DNA of 64,000 nt from SSSZ01 sp036732025 (GCA_036732025.1 DAINDE010000019.1:3510-67509); one strand, 5' to 3'; numbered from the stretch's first letter, positions 40,882 to 49,520 are shown. Notes: generated by a model from the sequence alone, not told the origin. Made by a program: numbers and translations.

Positions 40882-43056
40882 ATGGCTGACCACAGCAACC
40901 CCCCGTTTCGTCCGGCGGTCCTGACCGCTGCCCTCCTGCTGGCTTTTGCCGCTCCCGGCGCCCTGGCCGCCGACGCCGAGCCGGAAAAGACCCTGGCCCC
41001 GGTCAAGGTGACCGACAAGGCGGAAAAGGAAAGTGCCGGCTACCAGGGCGGCGCCACCCGCGTCGGCAAGGTGACGCAACTGCCCAAGGACGTGCCCCAG
41101 GCCCTGACCATCGTCAGCGAGGCCCTCATCGAGGACAAGAACGCCGACACCCTGAAGGAAGCCCTGCGCAACGTCGCCGGCCTCTCCTTCAATGCCGGCG
41201 AGGGCGGCCGCATCGGCGACAACATGACGCTGCGCGGCTTCTCCTCCTTCGGCGATCTCTACCTGGACGGCATCCGCGACGTCGCCCAGTACAACCGGGA
41301 AACCTTCAACATCGAGCAGGTGGAAGTCCTGCGCGGTTCCGCCGCCATGCTCTTCGGCCGCGGCCAGGCCGGGGGCGTGATCAACCAGGCGAGCAAGGAG
41401 CCCGGCCTGATGAACAAGGGCAGCGTCACCACCACCCTGGGCAGCTACGACTACAAGCGGGTCACCGCCGACGTGAACCAGGTGGTGGGCGAGAACGCCG
41501 CGTTGCGCGTCACCGCCATGAAGACCGACGCCGGCAGTTCCCGGGACCGGGTCGAGACCGAGCGGGATGGCTTCGCCCCCACCCTGCGCTGGGGCATCGG
41601 TACCGCCGACGAATTCTCCCTCGGCCACTATTACCTGAAGACCCACAACACCCTCGACTACGGTGTTCCCTTCTTCCACAACAAGCCCCTGGACGTGCCC
41701 GCCAGCCGCTTCTACGGCACCACTTCGGACTACGAGGACAACACCACCAACATCACCACCGGCACCTACAAGCACCGCTTTTCCAACGATACCGAACTGC
41801 GCACGGTGCTGCGCTACGCCGACTACACCCGCGACCTGTGGGGCGTGGCGCCGCGGCTGCCCGGGGGCACCACCACCATTACCGACAGCACGGTGATCAA
41901 CCGCGGCCGCCAGGCCCGGGGCGGCCACGAGCAGACCTGGACCAGCCAGACCGACTTCACCACCAAGTTCGCCACCGGCGCCGTCAAGCACGAGGTCCTG
42001 GCCGGGCTGGAGCTGCTGCAGGAGCGGGCCGGCCGCTGGAGCTACAACAATGCGAGCATCGCCGCCAACCCGTCCACCACCGTCGGCAACCCGGACAACA
42101 CGCCGGTTCTGCCCCAGGGCTACGGCAGCCGCTACCGCAGCGGCATCAACACCTATGAAGGCGTCACCGTCGGCACCTACGCCCAGGACGCCATCGAATT
42201 CCTGCCCGGCTGGAAGGTGCTGCTGGGCGCCCGCCACGACAAAATGGACGCCGAATACAGCAACGGCGCCACCGTGGACTTCGGCGAATGGAGCTACCGC
42301 ACCGGCCTGTCCTGGCAGCCCGACGACTACCAGCATTACTATCTGGCTTTCAGCGATTCCTTCAACCCGACGGCGGACCTCTACCAGTTCACCACCACCA
42401 CCACCCCGGCCCCGCCGGAGCGCAGCAAGACCCTGGAACTGGGCAGCAAGTGGGAACTCTTCGAGGGCGACCTGTCCCTGCGCACCTCCCTCTACCGGGC
42501 GGAAAAGGAGTGGGAACGCAACACCGACGTGGAATCGGCCTCCAACCCGCCGACCCTGGCCAATCCCTACCCCAACCTGCTGACCCGCAAACGCCACACC
42601 AACGGCTTCGAGCTGGAGGCCGCCGGCCGCATCACCAACCGCTGGGAGGTCTTCTTCGGCTGGGCCTTGCTCGACGCCAAGATCGACGAGGCCAAGCCCG
42701 GCGGCAGCAAGGCGGTGGAAGGCATGCGGCCCCGCAACACGCCCCATTTCACCTACAGCCTGTGGTCCACCTATCGCCTGGACGGCGGCTGGCGCGTCGG
42801 CGGCGGCGTCGAGGGCAAGGGCGAGCGGCTGGCCTACGGCATCCCCAACGGCACCGCCGTGCCCAGCCCCAACGTGGCACCGGGCTATCGCCGCTGGGAT
42901 GCCATGGTGTCCTACGAGCAGGCCAAATACGTGGTCAAGCTCAACATTCTCAACCTCTTCGACAAGCGCTACTACGAGTCGGTGTATGAAAACGGCGGCC
43001 ACGTCGTGCCCGGCACCCAGCGGGCGGCGCAGATGAGCGTCGAATACAAGTTCTAG
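40882..43056 (+). CDS. TonB-dependent siderophore receptor
   Basis: 724 residues, outer-membrane beta-barrel transporter. Signal peptide ends near ALAADAEPEK. The plug domain (~residues 50-160) includes KDVPQALTIVSEALI and the siderophore-receptor stretch NMTLRGFSSFGDLYLDGIRD, EQVEVLRGSAAMLFGRGQAGGV. The barrel ends in a C-terminal aromatic (MSVEYKF). The pattern resembles catecholate-type receptors such as Fiu; the ligand is unknown. Probably iron-repressed through the upstream Fur-like palindrome. A DUF1513 gene follows 14 bases after. Confidence 0.92.
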   Translation: MADHSNPPFRPAVLTAALLLAFAAPGALAADAEPEKTLAPVKVTDKAEKESAGYQGGATRVGKVTQLPKDVPQALTIVSEALIEDKNADTLKEALRNVAGLSFNAGEGGRIGDNMTLRGFSSFGDLYLDGIRDVAQYNRETFNIEQVEVLRGSAAMLFGRGQAGGVINQASKEPGLMNKGSVTTTLGSYDYKRVTADVNQVVGENAALRVTAMKTDAGSSRDRVETERDGFAPTLRWGIGTADEFSLGHYYLKTHNTLDYGVPFFHNKPLDVPASRFYGTTSDYEDNTTNITTGTYKHRFSNDTELRTVLRYADYTRDLWGVAPRLPGGTTTITDSTVINRGRQARGGHEQTWTSQTDFTTKFATGAVKHEVLAGLELLQERAGRWSYNNASIAANPSTTVGNPDNTPVLPQGYGSRYRSGINTYEGVTVGTYAQDAIEFLPGWKVLLGARHDKMDAEYSNGATVDFGEWSYRTGLSWQPDDYQHYYLAFSDSFNPTADLYQFTTTTTPAPPERSKTLELGSKWELFEGDLSLRTSLYRAEKEWERNTDVESASNPPTLANPYPNLLTRKRHTNGFELEAAGRITNRWEVFFGWALLDAKIDEAKPGGSKAVEGMRPRNTPHFTYSLWSTYRLDGGWRVGGGVEGKGERLAYGIPNGTAVPSPNVAPGYRRWDAMVSYEQAKYVVKLNILNLFDKRYYESVYENGGHVVPGTQRAAQMSVEYKF

Positions 43057-43070
43057 ACGGAGCGACGACC

Positions 43071-44189
43071 ATGAATCGACGTCAAATGCTTTTGGCCCTG
43101 GCTTCCCTCGGGGCGCTGCCCCGGGTAGCCCTGGCGGCACCGGCCGCACCCGGCCCCACCCTCATCGGCGCCGCCTGGCGGGGCCCCAACCCGGGCGACC
43201 CCTATTTTGCCGGCATACTGGCGGCCGACTGGCAGGCCGAAAAGCTCGCCATCCGCTACGCCGTGCCCCTGCCCACCCGGCCCCACGGCCTCACCGCCGA
43301 AGCCGGCGGCGGCCTTCTGGTGGTGGGCGTGCGGCCCGGCGGCTGGATGCTGCGCTGCGACGGCGAGGGGCGGATCGTCAACCAGGTGCGAGCGGAAGAG
43401 GAGGGGGGCGCCACCCGCTTCAGCGGCCACGCCGCGGTGGCCGGCGAGCGGCTCTACACCAGCGAGACCGAGGTCGCCACCGGCCGCGGGCGGGTGGGGG
43501 TGCGCGATGCCCGCAGCCTGCAAAAGCTGGCGGAATGGGATACCCACGGCATCGACCCGCACCAGCTCGTCCTTGATCCCGACGGCAACCTCATCGTCGC
43601 CAACGGCGGCGTGCCCCGCACCATACCGGGCGACAAGAAGCACGACCTGCAGCGCATGGATTCTTCCCTGGTGCGGCTCGCCACCGGCGACGGCCGCCTG
43701 CTTCGCCAGTGGCGCCTGGAGGATCCCCGCCTCAGCCTGCGCCACCTGGCCTGGAACCGCCATCCCGAGGCGGGCGACCCCCTCCTCGGCATCGCCCTGC
43801 AGGCGGAACACGACGATCCCGCCGCCCGTGCCGCGGCGCCCCTGCTGGCCGTCCTCCGCGGCGACGAACTCAGCGTGCCCACCCGGGCCAACGACGGCAT
43901 CGGCTACGCCGGCGACATCGCCGCCGCCTACCGCGGCGGCTTTGCCGTCTCCAGCCACCAGGCCGGGGTGGCCCAGGTCTGGCACCCGGGAGCGCCGGAG
44001 CAGATGACCTCGGTGGTCAAGTTCAAGGAAGCCTACGCCCTGGCCAGTTGGCCGGGGAGCGGGGAGGAAGGGGGGCTGGTGATCAGCACCGCCTACGGAG
44101 CGGTGCGCTGGCTGCCGGCGGGCAAGGCCGCCTTCCTGGCCTGGCCGGAACCCATGGCGGTGGACAACCACTGGGTGCTGGCCGGCTGA
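43071..44189 (+). CDS. DUF1513 domain protein with twin-arginine signal
   Basis: 372 residues. N-terminus MNRRQMLLALASLGALP has a twin-arginine-like signal, so a folded periplasmic protein is predicted. The body looks like a beta-propeller: repeated GGLLVVGVRPGGWMLRCD, DPHQLVLDPDGNLIVANGG, and DGIGYAGDIAA blades. DUF1513 genes usually travel with EfeO/imelysin-like iron-uptake genes; here the partner is a TonB receptor. Catalytic function unknown. Same transcript as the receptor is likely. Confidence 0.82.
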   Translation: MNRRQMLLALASLGALPRVALAAPAAPGPTLIGAAWRGPNPGDPYFAGILAADWQAEKLAIRYAVPLPTRPHGLTAEAGGGLLVVGVRPGGWMLRCDGEGRIVNQVRAEEEGGATRFSGHAAVAGERLYTSETEVATGRGRVGVRDARSLQKLAEWDTHGIDPHQLVLDPDGNLIVANGGVPRTIPGDKKHDLQRMDSSLVRLATGDGRLLRQWRLEDPRLSLRHLAWNRHPEAGDPLLGIALQAEHDDPAARAAAPLLAVLRGDELSVPTRANDGIGYAGDIAAAYRGGFAVSSHQAGVAQVWHPGAPEQMTSVVKFKEAYALASWPGSGEEGGLVISTAYGAVRWLPAGKAAFLAWPEPMAVDNHWVLAG

Positions 44190-44196
44190 CGCCGGG

Positions 44197-44964
44197 TCAG
44201 GGCAGCGCCGGGCCAGCCGTCAGCCAGATGGCGGTGCCAAGCATCATCCAGGCAAACGCGGCCCGCAGGCGCCGCTCCGGCAACCGGTGGGCGACGGCCA
44301 CTCCCGCCGAAACGGTGGCCAGGCCGCCCGCCGCCAGGGGCAGGCCGAGGGACCATTCCACCTGGTGGGCGGCGGCGTAGGTTCCCAGGGCGATCATGGA
44401 ACTGGGCGCCACCAGGGCCAGGGAAAGGCTCTGGGCCACCGTCTGCCGCTGGGCCAGCCAGCCGGTGAGCAGCGGGGTCGCCACCAGGCCGCCGCCGATG
44501 CCCAGAAGCCCCATGCTGCTGCCGCCCACCACGCCCACCACCGGCAGGGCGCGGATATCCAGGTCAGCCGCGACCGGGCGCGCGGCCGGGCTCCGGCGGG
44601 CCAGCATGTGCAGGGCGAGCAGGGCGAGGAAGGCGGCGAAGGCCAGGCGCAGCACCTGCGGTTCCAGGCGGGTGGCGTAGTGAGCCATGGCGGCCGTGGT
44701 CAGGGTGGCGGAAAGGCCGATGGCCAGGGCCTTGCCCAGGGCCACCGGATGCCGCCGGCTGTAGCGCCACCAACCGATGAGCAGGTTGGGCGCCATCATC
44801 GCCAGTGCCGTTCCCTGGGCGAGGGGCTGGGGCAGGCCAAAGCCGAGCGCCAGCAGGGGAATGGCAATGATGCCGCCGCCGATGCCGAAGAGGCCGCCGA
44901 AGAAACCCAGTCCCGCGCCGAGGGCGAGGATAGCGGCAAAATGGGAGAAGTCGGGGAGGTTCAT
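44197..44964 (-). CDS. TauE/SafE family sulfite/anion exporter-like membrane protein
   Basis: 255 residues, about eight membrane helices in two repeats: GFFGGLFGIGGGIIAIPLL (first) and GGSSMGLLGIGGGLVATPLL (second), the duplicated glycine-rich motif of the TauE/SafE (DUF81) family. The transported ion is unknown. It is divergent from a LysR-type regulator that probably controls it, and convergent with the DUF1513 gene. Confidence 0.88.
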   Translation of the reverse strand: MNLPDFSHFAAILALGAGLGFFGGLFGIGGGIIAIPLLALGFGLPQPLAQGTALAMMAPNLLIGWWRYSRRHPVALGKALAIGLSATLTTAAMAHYATRLEPQVLRLAFAAFLALLALHMLARRSPAARPVAADLDIRALPVVGVVGGSSMGLLGIGGGLVATPLLTGWLAQRQTVAQSLSLALVAPSSMIALGTYAAAHQVEWSLGLPLAAGGLATVSAGVAVAHRLPERRLRAAFAWMMLGTAIWLTAGPALP

Positions 44965-45011
44965 GGCGGCGGCACGGGTGAAAGGGAGGGTCCATGATAT
45001 TCACCTCATGG

Positions 45012-45022
45012 ATTGATACAAT
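45012..45022. promoter_or_regulatory. Possible LysR-type operator between tauE-like and lysR genes
   Basis: ATTG-ATA-CAAT is an interrupted dyad of the T-N11-A kind in the 96-base divergent intergenic region. Flanking TTCAC (45000s) and GTGAA (45026-45030) extend the symmetry. Assignment is by position and form only. Confidence 0.4.
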
Positions 45023-45060
45023 GGCGTGAAAATACATTTATTCGTAACATAAACGCACGA

Positions 45061-45984
45061 ATGAAAGACGCTCCCGATCTCGCCTTTTTCTGCCTCCTCG
45101 CCCGCCAGCCCAGTCTGGCCGCGGCGGCCCAGGCCCTGGGGGTGACACCGCCGGCGGTGAGCCGGCGCCTGGCAGCCCTGGAAGGGCGCCTGGGGGTGCG
45201 GCTGCTCAACCGCACCACTCGCCGCCTGAGCCTGACTGCCGAGGGCGAACGCTACCTGGAGGAAGGGGAAGCCATCCTGCGGGACCTCGAGCGTCTGGAA
45301 CGATCCCTGGCCGCCGCCCGGGAGACGCCGCGGGGGCTACTGCGCATCAACGCCACCTTCGGCTTCGGGCGCCGCCACCTGGCGCCGGCCATTGCCGAAT
45401 TTGCCGTCCGCTACCCCGAGGTGGAGGTGATCCTGCAACTGACCGACCGCCCCCTGGATCTCGTCGCCGAGGCCATGGATATCGGTATCCGCTTCGGCCC
45501 GCCGCCGGACGCCCGGGTCCTGGCCCGGCCCATCGCCGCCAACCGACGCCTGCTGTGTGCCGCGCCCACCTACCTGGCGGCGGCCGGCGAGCCGGCTGCA
45601 CCGCAGGACCTGCCGGCCCACCAATGCATCGTCATCCGCGAGAACGAGCGGGCCTACAACAACTGGCAGTTGTTCGACGGCGCCCGCCAGGCGACCATCA
45701 AGGTGCGCGGGGCGCTCGCCACCAACCACGGAGAGATTGCCGTGGACTGGGCCCTGGCCGGGCTCGGCATCGTATTGCGTTCGGAATGGGATGTGGCCGG
45801 CTATCTGCGGGGGGGCCAGTTGCGGCGGGTGCTGGCGCCCTGGGTGGGAGCGGCGGCGGACATCCATGCCGTCTATCCCCAGCGCCACCACCTGTCGGCC
45901 AAGGTGCAGGCTTTCATCGATTTCCTGGCGGAGCGTTTCGCCGCCTACCGGCCCGATCCGCGCGCGGCCAGGGCGCCCTGGTAG
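45061..45984 (+). CDS. LysR-type transcriptional regulator
   Basis: 307 residues from ATG 45061; an in-frame upstream start at 45013 would run through the operator and is not used. N-terminal winged helix (LARQPSLAAAAQALGVTPPAVSRRLAALE, LLNRTTRRLSLT) followed by a LysR effector domain (~90-295). The subgroup resembles CrgA/DsdC-like regulators. Likely target: the divergent TauE/SafE gene. Confidence 0.9.
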   Translation: MKDAPDLAFFCLLARQPSLAAAAQALGVTPPAVSRRLAALEGRLGVRLLNRTTRRLSLTAEGERYLEEGEAILRDLERLERSLAAARETPRGLLRINATFGFGRRHLAPAIAEFAVRYPEVEVILQLTDRPLDLVAEAMDIGIRFGPPPDARVLARPIAANRRLLCAAPTYLAAAGEPAAPQDLPAHQCIVIRENERAYNNWQLFDGARQATIKVRGALATNHGEIAVDWALAGLGIVLRSEWDVAGYLRGGQLRRVLAPWVGAAADIHAVYPQRHHLSAKVQAFIDFLAERFAAYRPDPRAARAPW

Positions 45985-45990
45985 CGTGGC

Positions 45991-46197
45991 TCAGGCCAGG
46001 GCCATGTGGTGGCCGGCGTCGTTGGGGCAGTGGGAGCCGTGGGCTTGGCGAAGGCAGTCGCGGGCGCAGGAGGCGCAGCGGCCGCATTCGGACGTGACGC
46101 CCAGGTCGCGGCGGAGATCCTTGAGCGTGCGGGCACCATCCCGCGCCGCTTCGTGGATCTGGCGTTCGGTGACGGCCTGGCAAACGCAAACGTACAT
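45991..46197 (-). CDS. bfd: Bacterioferritin-associated ferredoxin
   Basis: 68 residues with the [2Fe-2S] ligand set C4-x-C6 and C38-xx-C41 (MYVCVCQAVTE, ECGRCASC). Bfd reduces bacterioferritin to release stored iron and is normally derepressed when iron is scarce. Two Fur sites cover its promoter here. The bacterioferritin gene itself is not in the window. Convergent with lysR (6-base gap). Confidence 0.92.
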   Translation of the reverse strand: MYVCVCQAVTERQIHEAARDGARTLKDLRRDLGVTSECGRCASCARDCLRQAHGSHCPNDAGHHMALA

Positions 46198-46249
46198 GAC
46201 TGGCGACTCCGTGGATCAAGGTTGCCGCGGTCGGGGTGCCACGGCTGCA

Positions 46250-46264
46250 TGAGAATAATTCTCA
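46250..46264. promoter_or_regulatory. Perfect Fur box over the bfd -10
   Basis: TGAGAAT-A-ATTCTCA, a perfect 7-1-7 palindrome. It overlaps the bfd -10 GAGAAT (46258-46263). The bfd -35 TTGACA (46281-46286) is 17 bases away, giving a strong promoter that Fur-Fe would block. Confidence 0.88.
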
Positions 46265-46283
46265 ACCGCATAAGTGGTGTTGT

Positions 46284-46298
46284 CAAGAATTATTTTCA
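46284..46298. promoter_or_regulatory. Second Fur-like site over the bfd -35
   Basis: CAAGAATTATTTTCA agrees with about 10 of 14 Fur consensus positions and covers the bfd -35 element. It also faces the divergent gene at 46449, so the pair of sites could serve both genes. Confidence 0.6.
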
Positions 46299-46448
46299 TT
46301 TGCGTTGGCTCCGCTTTGGGGAAATTGTCGCTTTTCCATCAATGGCTTGGTGCTTCGGGGCTGACACGCAAGGGACGTGCCCGGCACGGCGGAACGTTCC
46401 CGCCGCGGCATCCTCCAAGGAGGGAGCAAAGCACGGAAGGAGATCGCC

Positions 46449-46985
46449 ATGCTGGCGATGGAAATGATGGCGTACCTGCTGGCGGCGGCTTCCGGCATTT
46501 CCGGCTTGCCGCCGCCTTTGGTGGACGAGTTGCCGCCGGTCGTGGCCATGGCGCCGGAGGCCCTGCGGGCACAGGCCTGCTCCATGAAACAGGAGCAATG
46601 CCGGGGCATCGTCGCCTTGTTCGATGCCGACAACGGCCGCATCCTGGTCAGCGACGCCCTAGACCTTTCCGACCCGGCGGACAACTCCTTCCTCGTCCAC
46701 GAACTGGTCCATGTCCTGGAATACCGCTACCGGGGCGGGCGGGGGCCGGAGGGATGCCGGGAAACCCTGCGTTCCGAACGCTTCGCCTACCGGGTGCAAA
46801 ATGCCTACCTCCGGCGGGAGGGCCGGGCGGAACGCTTCGGCAGCAACATCATGGCCCTGGGCTGTGCCCCGGATCAGCCGGGGGATTCCACCATCCGCCT
46901 GGAGCGGGGCTTCAACCGGGTCAACGAGGAAGCGGTCCTGCAGGACTTCCTGGAGGAAAGGCGGCGGGGGCGGGCGGCGCCGTAG
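46449..46985 (+). CDS. Uncharacterised protein with HExxHxxE metalloprotease-like motif
   Basis: 178 residues from ATG 46449 (GAAGGAGA upstream). Short hydrophobic N-terminus (MLAMEMMAYLLAAASG) may be a signal or anchor. The motif FLVHELVHVLEYRY gives H84-E85-x-x-H88-x-x-E91, a possible zinc site, after a paired Cys region (C44, C51). DUF6647-like by impression. Divergent from bfd across a Fur-controlled region. Its last 65 bases overlap the 3' end of the DUF2325 gene on the other strand. Confidence 0.7.
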   Translation: MLAMEMMAYLLAAASGISGLPPPLVDELPPVVAMAPEALRAQACSMKQEQCRGIVALFDADNGRILVSDALDLSDPADNSFLVHELVHVLEYRYRGGRGPEGCRETLRSERFAYRVQNAYLRREGRAERFGSNIMALGCAPDQPGDSTIRLERGFNRVNEEAVLQDFLEERRRGRAAP

Positions 46986-48222
46986 TCGACGCGCCTGCCT
47001 CCGCCACGGAGCGGGCGAAGGTGGAGACCCCGGCGGTCTTGAGGTAGATGCAACGCTTGCCGCTGCGCTTGCACTGCTCCTTCACGCGCCAGTAGGCGTT
47101 GTGGCTGATACAGCCGGCCTGGCAGATGACCAGGTCGGCAGCGGCGAGAGCCGCGTCGATGCGGTGCAGGCTTTCCTCCAGGCCGCCGTCGTGGTGCAGG
47201 AAGCGGCCGCCACGGGATTCCACCAGTTGCCGGTAGGCCTCCACCGCACCGGAACGGCCGCCGACGCAGAGGACGCACTTGCCCTCCAGGGCGGCGCCGG
47301 CCGGGGCCGCTTCCGCCGGCGGGGCTGCGACGGTGGTCTCCTGCGGCCGGCAGACGCGCTGGCGGCGCTCCAGCTCCCGTTCCAGTTCGGCCACCCGGGC
47401 GGTCAGCGCAGTGGCGCGGCTTTCGGCATCGCCGGCCCGGCGCAGCAGGGCCTGGCGGTCGCGGAGCTCGGGCAAGGCCTGGCGCAGGCTGTCCAGCTGC
47501 CCGGCGAGGTTGGCCGCCGCGGCTTCCTTGCCGGCCAGCTCGACCCGCAGGGCCGCCGCCTGTTCCCCCAGCAGGGCGCTCTCCCGGGACTTTTCCCGGC
47601 GCAGGGACTCGGCTTCGCCCCGGGCGTCGGCCAGTTCGCTTCGCAGGCGGGCGTTTTCGTCACGCAGGGCTTGCAGGGCGCCGAGGTCGGCCCGGGTGCC
47701 CGTACCAACCTGGTGTTGGAGCATGTGGATGTCGGCGTAGATTTCCTGTTCCAGGGCCTTGTCGCAGGCCGGATGGCTCCAGGCCGCCCACAGGGCGCCG
47801 GGAATGCCGGTGCCGGCGGCCACGGAGGCACGCCACAGGCGAGCCACGGCGGGGCTGTCCTTGGCTGAGGCGAAGCGCCGGATGTCGGCCTGGAAGCGTT
47901 TTTCCAGCGTCTTGTGCAGCAGTTCCGAGAGGGGGCCGCGGGTTTCGCAGGCGCCGACGGCGGAGGTATGCAGGACGAAATCGGCGGTTGCCCGGGGGAA
48001 GTGCATCACCCGGGCCATGAGGCCGCGCAGTTCGTCCACGCCGAAGCAGACGCCGACGAGGGGGCAATGGCACTTGTGGGCCATCTCCCACAGGCGGCGG
48101 CGACGGGAGCCCTGGGCCGGCGGCGTGGCGGTGGCAAAGGGGCCGCCGGAAGGCTCGGGGACGGAAACCTTGCCGGCGAAAGCGCCGCCGGCGACGTGGT
48201 AAGGGGGGATGGGCGGGGGCAT
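46921..48222 (-). CDS. DUF2325 protein with central coiled coil
   Basis: 433 residues from the ATG at 48222 (no good Shine-Dalgarno; start uncertain). Residues ~40-190 are a helical domain with His/Cys (MAHKCHCPLVGVCFGVDELRG). Residues ~190-310 are a heptad-rich coiled coil (LRDENARLRSELADARGEAE). Residues ~330-410 are DUF2325 (VLCVGGRSGAVEAYRQLVE, VICQAGCISHNAYWRVKEQC), a Rossmann-like domain with conserved Cys. Last gene of a four-gene Fur-controlled operon. Biochemical role unknown. Confidence 0.8.
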   Translation of the reverse strand: MPPPIPPYHVAGGAFAGKVSVPEPSGGPFATATPPAQGSRRRRLWEMAHKCHCPLVGVCFGVDELRGLMARVMHFPRATADFVLHTSAVGACETRGPLSELLHKTLEKRFQADIRRFASAKDSPAVARLWRASVAAGTGIPGALWAAWSHPACDKALEQEIYADIHMLQHQVGTGTRADLGALQALRDENARLRSELADARGEAESLRREKSRESALLGEQAAALRVELAGKEAAAANLAGQLDSLRQALPELRDRQALLRRAGDAESRATALTARVAELERELERRQRVCRPQETTVAAPPAEAAPAGAALEGKCVLCVGGRSGAVEAYRQLVESRGGRFLHHDGGLEESLHRIDAALAAADLVICQAGCISHNAYWRVKEQCKRSGKRCIYLKTAGVSTFARSVAEAGASTTAPPAPAAFPPGSPAGPLPR

Positions 48223-48241
48223 GGATGCAGGGGTTGCAGGC

Positions 48242-48673
48242 TCAAGCGTCGGTGCCCGGGGCCGGCGGGCGGCAGGCCAGCCGGCCGGCGAGGCAGTCCC
48301 GCTCCCGGGCCAGGCGCTGGCATTCGGCCTGGGCGGCACAGAGGGTCTTGTCCAGGGTCCACAGGCGCTGGGCGGCGCAGATCAGCTCATCGTTGCGTTC
48401 GCTCAATTGCATGAGCCGGCGGCCCAGTTCGATGATGGCCTGCCCCGATTCCAGGGCGGCCAGGCGCTGCCGGGTCTCCTCCAGCAACTGGCGCAGGCGG
48501 TTGAGTTCGTTTTCCTGGGCGACGATCTTCCTGGCTGCCACCGTGGCGGCGCGCTTGTGCTCGCGCCGGGCCAGGCGCAGGGCGATGCGGAGGTTGGCGT
48601 TGTCCTCGGCCAGGCGGCCGGCGGCGGGCTCTTCCCGCTCAATGACGGAGCGGTCCTTAAGCGGGGCAAGCAT
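48242..48673 (-). CDS. Small coiled-coil protein of a Fur-controlled operon
   Basis: 143 residues from the ATG at 48673 (GGAGG 9 bases upstream). Nearly the whole chain is charged heptad-like helix (LAEDNANLRIALRLARREHK, ENELNRLRQLLEETRQRLAA), ending in a Cys-containing Pro-rich tail. No family recognised. Overlaps the upstream 70-aa gene by 17 bases and lies 19 bases before the DUF2325 gene, itself partly coiled coil, so the two products may form a complex. Confidence 0.7.
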   Translation of the reverse strand: MLAPLKDRSVIEREEPAAGRLAEDNANLRIALRLARREHKRAATVAARKIVAQENELNRLRQLLEETRQRLAALESGQAIIELGRRLMQLSERNDELICAAQRLWTLDKTLCAAQAECQRLARERDCLAGRLACRPPAPGTDA

Positions 48674-48869
48674 GGCGGTCGGCCTCCGGCAGGCAGCCCA
48701 GGCGGCGGCTGGCGCGCTCGCAGAGGCTGCGGGTGTCGTCGTCCATCCCCGGCTGCTCGGAAAGGCGGTCGAGAATACGGGCGGCGTTGAGGGCGGAATG
48801 GGGGCAGCCCGTTTCCGCATGGATGAGGACGAGGCTCAACGCCCCGGCCCAGAGTTCGGCGGTCGGCAT
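48657..48869 (-). CDS. 70-residue protein of unknown function in a Fur-controlled operon
   Basis: ATG at 48869 with a good GGAGG 4 bases upstream. Helical, with ELWAGALSLVLIHAETGCPHSALNAARIL and a C-terminal LCERASRRLGCLPEADRHAC; three cysteines and several histidines. Not recognised. Sits 16 bases after the 24-residue microprotein gene and overlaps the coiled-coil gene by 17 bases. Confidence 0.65.
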   Translation of the reverse strand: MPTAELWAGALSLVLIHAETGCPHSALNAARILDRLSEQPGMDDDTRSLCERASRRLGCLPEADRHACPA

Positions 48870-48885
48870 GGCGGCCTCCGTCGAA

Positions 48886-48960
48886 TCAGCGGATGGCGGC
48901 CGGCAGCGCCGACCACAACAACAGGGCGGCGATGGCGATGTGCAGGGCCAGGCTCTTCAT
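48886..48960 (-). CDS. 24-residue hydrophobic microprotein at the head of a Fur-controlled operon
   Basis: Begins MKSLALHIAIAALLLWSALP and ends AAIR: one Lys, then a single hydrophobic segment, so it is a small membrane peptide or a free signal-like peptide. Support for translation: AGGAG with 7-base spacing before the ATG, a well-formed sigma70 promoter 32 bases upstream, and tight spacing to the next gene. Its length means it would be missed by usual gene callers. Function unknown. Confidence 0.55.
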   Translation of the reverse strand: MKSLALHIAIAALLLWSALPAAIR

Positions 48961-48975
48961 GGTCGCGCTCCTATG

Positions 48976-48994
48976 GATGAGAATGGTTCTCATC
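48976..48994 (-). promoter_or_regulatory. Perfect Fur box of the microprotein-DUF2325 operon
   Basis: GATGAGAATGGTTCTCATC, a perfect 19-base palindrome of the Fur type. It overlaps the -10 TACGAT (48992-48997) and the start of transcription; the -35 TTTACA is at 49015-49020 with 17-base spacing. Strong repression by Fur-Fe is predicted. Confidence 0.88.
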
Positions 48995-49026
48995 GTAGCG
49001 TCGGAAGCATGGATTGTAAATAGGAA

Positions 49027-49461
49027 TTATTCGTGTTTATCGGAAATGGGTTTTTTCCGGGCCGCCAGGGCGGCCTTGACGTGGTCAACGTACTCCACGT
49101 CCACTTGCATGATGTGGTTGTAGAACCAGCCGTTGATGAGGTATTGCACCTCGGCGGCGATCTGATCCAAGGTGAGGTGCTTGGCGTTCTCCAGGAGCTT
49201 GAGGAGCATGCCCTTGAACTGGCGATGCAGCTCCCGATGGGCTTCCAGTCCCGGGTAGCGGCAAGCCCTGAGGAGTTCCTCCTCTTCACGGAAATGGACT
49301 TTCACGTAGTCGCAGAGGATGGCCAGGGTCTTCATCACCCGGATCTGGTCGCCGTTGCCGGCGAAGGTGGCGGCCAGGTCGAACAACTGCTTGTGCTGGT
49401 CGTCGATGGCGGGCAGGCCGAAAATGAGCTTGTCGGACCACTCGGCGAGACGCATGTCCAT
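49027..49461 (-). CDS. Bacteriohemerythrin
   Basis: 144 residues from the ATG at 49461 (GGAG 6 bases upstream); a GTG at 49473 is an alternative. Classical single-domain hemerythrin: GLPAIDDQHKQLFDL (HxxxE-type first ligand), YVKVHFREEEELL, HRELHRQFKG and YNHIMQVDVEYVDHV supply the five His and two carboxylates of the O2-binding diiron site. Likely an oxygen carrier for microaerobic respiration. Same strand as and downstream of ccoN, separated by a large palindrome. Confidence 0.93.
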   Translation of the reverse strand: MDMRLAEWSDKLIFGLPAIDDQHKQLFDLAATFAGNGDQIRVMKTLAILCDYVKVHFREEEELLRACRYPGLEAHRELHRQFKGMLLKLLENAKHLTLDQIAAEVQYLINGWFYNHIMQVDVEYVDHVKAALAARKKPISDKHE

Positions 49462-49520
49462 GGGCGGCTCCACAGGGAACAGTCAAAATGAGACGCCGGC
49501 GGTAGCCGGGTGGTTCCGCC

